Positions 17,619 to 19,770 of a stretch of DNA of 19,770 nt are shown here, piece by piece. Under the pieces are notes generated by a model, which saw nothing but the letters and a program-made list of their open reading frames with translations, was not told the origin of the DNA and ran no database searches. The position numbers were made by a program, and so were the translations under genes. Origin of the DNA: Gracilaria vermiculophylla (lineage: Eukaryota; Rhodophyta; Florideophyceae; Gracilariales; Gracilariaceae); NCBI GenBank assembly GCA_019155205.2, contig JAHNZQ020000006.1, positions 1-19,770 of the forward strand, given 5' to 3'. How positions within the stretch are numbered: the stretch's first letter is position 1; the number at the start of each line of letters is the position of its first letter.

Positions 17619-18104
17619 GTGAGTATAGTTACTAAATCTATTGTAAACGCAGATGCGGAAGCTAGATATCTTAGTCCTGGAGAATTAGATAGAATAAAAA
17701 GCTTTGTTTTATCAGGTCAGAGACGTTTAAGAATTGCTCAAATATTAACAGATAATCGTGAACTTATTGTCAAGCAGGGCGGTCAACAATTATTTCAAAA
17801 AAGAACAGATGTAGTATCTCCTGGCGGAAATGCATACGGTGAAGAAATGACAGCGACTTGTTTAAGAGATTTAGACTACTACTTAAGATTAGTAACATAC
17901 GGTATTGTTGCTGGAGATGTTACTCCAATTGAAGAAATTGGTTTGGTTGGTGTAAAAGAAATGTATAATTCACTGGGAACACCTATTTCTGGTGTAGCTG
18001 AAGGTGTTCGTTGTATGAAAAATGTAGCATGTTCTTTACTATCTGGTGAAGATTCAGCGGAAGCAGGTTTTTATTTCGATTATACTCTAGGTGCTATGCA
18101 ATAG
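17619..18104 (+). CDS. apcA: Allophycocyanin alpha subunit (GTG start)
   Basis: ApcA pairs with ApcB to form allophycocyanin, the main pigment-protein of the phycobilisome core, which collects energy from the rods. The chromophore attaches at Cys81 in [13 protein letters not shown]. The globin-like fold is evident from the standard segments [17 protein letters not shown] and [15 protein letters not shown]. The start is taken as GTG 17619, which gives [16 protein letters not shown] and the canonical 161 residues; the frame stays open upstream to a TTG at 17610. AAGGA (17605-17609) lies 9 nt before the GTG. apcB follows after a 63-nt spacer that carries a strong hairpin. Confidence 0.95.
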   Translation: MSIVTKSIVNADAEARYLSPGELDRIKSFVLSGQRRLRIAQILTDNRELIVKQGGQQLFQKRTDVVSPGGNAYGEEMTATCLRDLDYYLRLVTYGIVAGDVTPIEEIGLVGVKEMYNSLGTPISGVAEGVRCMKNVACSLLSGEDSAEAGFYFDYTLGAMQ

Positions 18105-18106
18105 TC

Positions 18107-18128
18107 ATGATAATTTTCTAATTATCAT
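18107..18128 (+). other. Hairpin between apcA and apcB
   Basis: ATGATAATT (18107-18115) and AATTATCAT (18120-18128) form a perfect 9-bp stem with a TTCT loop, 2 nt after the apcA stop. The apcB ribosome site (AAGG, 18153-18156) lies beyond it. It could stabilise or process the apcA message and so set the apcA:apcB ratio. There is no T-run of terminator type, so read-through into apcB is expected. The role is inferred. Confidence 0.55.
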
Positions 18129-18167
18129 TTAATTTAGTAAAATATAAATAATAAGGTAATTTATTTT

Positions 18168-18653
18168 ATGCAAGATGCAATTACTTCTGTAATTAATACA
18201 GCAGATGTTCAGGGTAAATATTTAGATGATAGTTCTTTGGATAAATTAAGAGGTTATTTTCAAACTGGAGAATTGAGAGTTAGAGCTGCTGCTACTATTG
18301 CAGCAAACGCAGCAACTATTATTAAAGAGTCTGTTGCAAAAGCCTTATTGTATTCTGATATCACTAGGCCAGGTGGTAATATGTATACTACTAGAAGATA
18401 TGCCGCTTGTATTAGAGATTTAGACTATTATCTAAGATATTCAACTTATGGTATGTTAGCTGGTGATCCTTCTATTTTAGATGAGAGAGTTTTAAATGGT
18501 TTAAAAGAAACCTATAATTCTCTAGGTGTACCAATAGGAGCTACAATACAAGCAATACAAGCAATGAAAGAAGTGACATCATCCTTAGTAGGTCCTGATG
18601 CAGGTAAAGAGATGGGTTTATATTTTGATTATATTTGTTCGGGACTAAGTTAA
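18168..18653 (+). CDS. apcB: Allophycocyanin beta subunit
   Basis: ApcB is the partner of ApcA in the allophycocyanin trimers of the phycobilisome core. The 161-residue product is canonical from [20 protein letters not shown] to the C-terminal FDYICSGLS. Cys81 in [14 protein letters not shown] binds the phycocyanobilin, and Asn71 in RPGGNMY is the position known to be methylated in beta subunits. The start is ATG 18168; AAGG lies 11 nt upstream. It is the last gene of the apcE-apcA-apcB series and is followed by a strong hairpin shared with the convergent atpE. Confidence 0.98.
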   Translation: MQDAITSVINTADVQGKYLDDSSLDKLRGYFQTGELRVRAAATIAANAATIIKESVAKALLYSDITRPGGNMYTTRRYAACIRDLDYYLRYSTYGMLAGDPSILDERVLNGLKETYNSLGVPIGATIQAIQAMKEVTSSLVGPDAGKEMGLYFDYICSGLS

Positions 18654-18672
18654 ACTTATTTATTTGATCTAG

Positions 18673-18696
18673 AACCTGAAGCTAAAGCTTCAGGTT
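18673..18696. terminator. Hairpin between convergent apcB and atpE
   Basis: AACCTGAAGC (18673-18682) and GCTTCAGGTT (18687-18696) make a perfect 10-bp stem with a TAAA loop, 20 nt after apcB and 14 nt after the atpE stop on the other strand. It is symmetric and so could end or protect transcripts from both sides. No long T-run follows on either strand. Confidence 0.7.
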
Positions 18697-18710
18697 ATAT
18701 GATTTTACAA

Positions 18711-19115
18711 TTAATTGTTACTTATTGTAGCTGCTTGTAATCTAGCTTTTGCTTTTCTCAATATCTGAGTCGCTTCTATTTTTTCTTTGCTACTTTGAGC
18801 TTCTTCTAGTAATTGTGTTGCACTATTTAGTTTATCCTTTGCGTCATCTAAATTAATATTATCTACTTCCTCTGCTCCATTTACAAGTATAGTAATATTA
18901 TTATTTTTCACTTCTGCAAATCCGCCTAAAAGTATAATTGGTTTCCATTCTTTAGCTATCCTAACACGCATAACACCTATATCCAATGCTGTTAGTAAAG
19001 GTATATGTCCTGACAATATACCAAGTTGTCCTGTACTGCTAGGTAGTATAATTTCCTCTGCTTGTGCATCCCAAACTATCTTATCGGGTGCAATTACACG
19101 TATGTTAAGTGTCAT
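18711..19115 (-). CDS. atpE: ATP synthase CF1 epsilon subunit
   Basis: The epsilon subunit is part of the rotor of the chloroplast ATP synthase and restrains ATP hydrolysis. The 134-residue product has the N-terminal beta-sandwich (LNIRVIAPDKIVWDAQAEEI, then LPSSTGQLGILSGHIPLLTAL) and a C-terminal helical hairpin rich in Ala, Lys and Glu. Both match the family, as does the length. It begins 13 nt after the atpB stop on the same strand, the usual atpB-atpE arrangement, without an obvious ribosome site, so translation may be coupled to atpB. Confidence 0.97.
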   Translation of the reverse strand: MTLNIRVIAPDKIVWDAQAEEIILPSSTGQLGILSGHIPLLTALDIGVMRVRIAKEWKPIILLGGFAEVKNNNITILVNGAEEVDNINLDDAKDKLNSATQLLEEAQSSKEKIEATQILRKAKARLQAATISNN

Positions 19116-19128
19116 ATTTTCAATACTT

Positions 19129-19770
<642 letters not shown>

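Overview
This window is a stretch of an AT-rich red-algal plastid genome. The gene set supports this directly: photosystem I (psaA, psaD), cytochrome b6f (petA, petM, petN) and ATP synthase (atpB, atpE) genes lie among genes kept mainly by rhodophyte plastids. The latter are the phycobilisome core genes (apcE, apcA, apcB), pbsA, acsF, accB, acpP, pdhA, pdhB, preA, tatC, secG, ycf36, ycf42 and ycf45. Compact spacing, absence of introns and bacterial-type Shine-Dalgarno (SD) motifs before several genes agree. The gene set suggests a florideophyte or bangiophyte alga; class and species cannot be fixed from the window.

Layout. 1-1937 (minus): the 5' part of psaA, cut by the window start, preceded by accB. 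1938-2255: a T-rich divergent spacer. 2256-4257 (plus): ycf45 and acpP. 4305-6023 (minus): acsF, psaD and trnS(uga), with a strong hairpin after psaD. 6243-9570 (plus): petN, petM, secG, ycf36, trnfM(cau), ycf42, pbsA, rpl35 and rpl20. 9584-10561 (minus): preA. 10718-12800 (plus): pdhA and pdhB. 12841-14611 (minus): tatC and petA. 14766-18653 (plus): apcE, apcA and apcB. 18711-19770 (minus): atpB, cut by the window end, and atpE.

How the genes work together. apcE, apcA and apcB make the phycobilisome core, and pbsA makes the biliverdin from which its bilins are built. acsF serves chlorophyll synthesis. psaA/psaD, petA/petN/petM and atpB/atpE are parts of the electron-transport and ATP-making complexes. 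pdhA/pdhB supply acetyl-CoA, which accB (acetyl-CoA carboxylase) and acpP use for fatty-acid synthesis. preA supplies prenyl chains. secG and tatC belong to the two thylakoid translocases, one of which probably handles the petA precursor. ycf42 is a peroxiredoxin.

I do not see an undescribed system: nearly every base belongs to a recognised plastid gene or a short spacer. The points worth a second look are small-scale: two genes needed in oxidative or bilin metabolism share an almost identical AT-rich upstream block; perfect hairpins sit at 3' ends or leaders, two of them inside coding sequence; three genes use GTG starts; the initiator tRNA has a C1:U72 mismatch; Ycf45 has a degenerate-looking C-terminal R3H-like segment.
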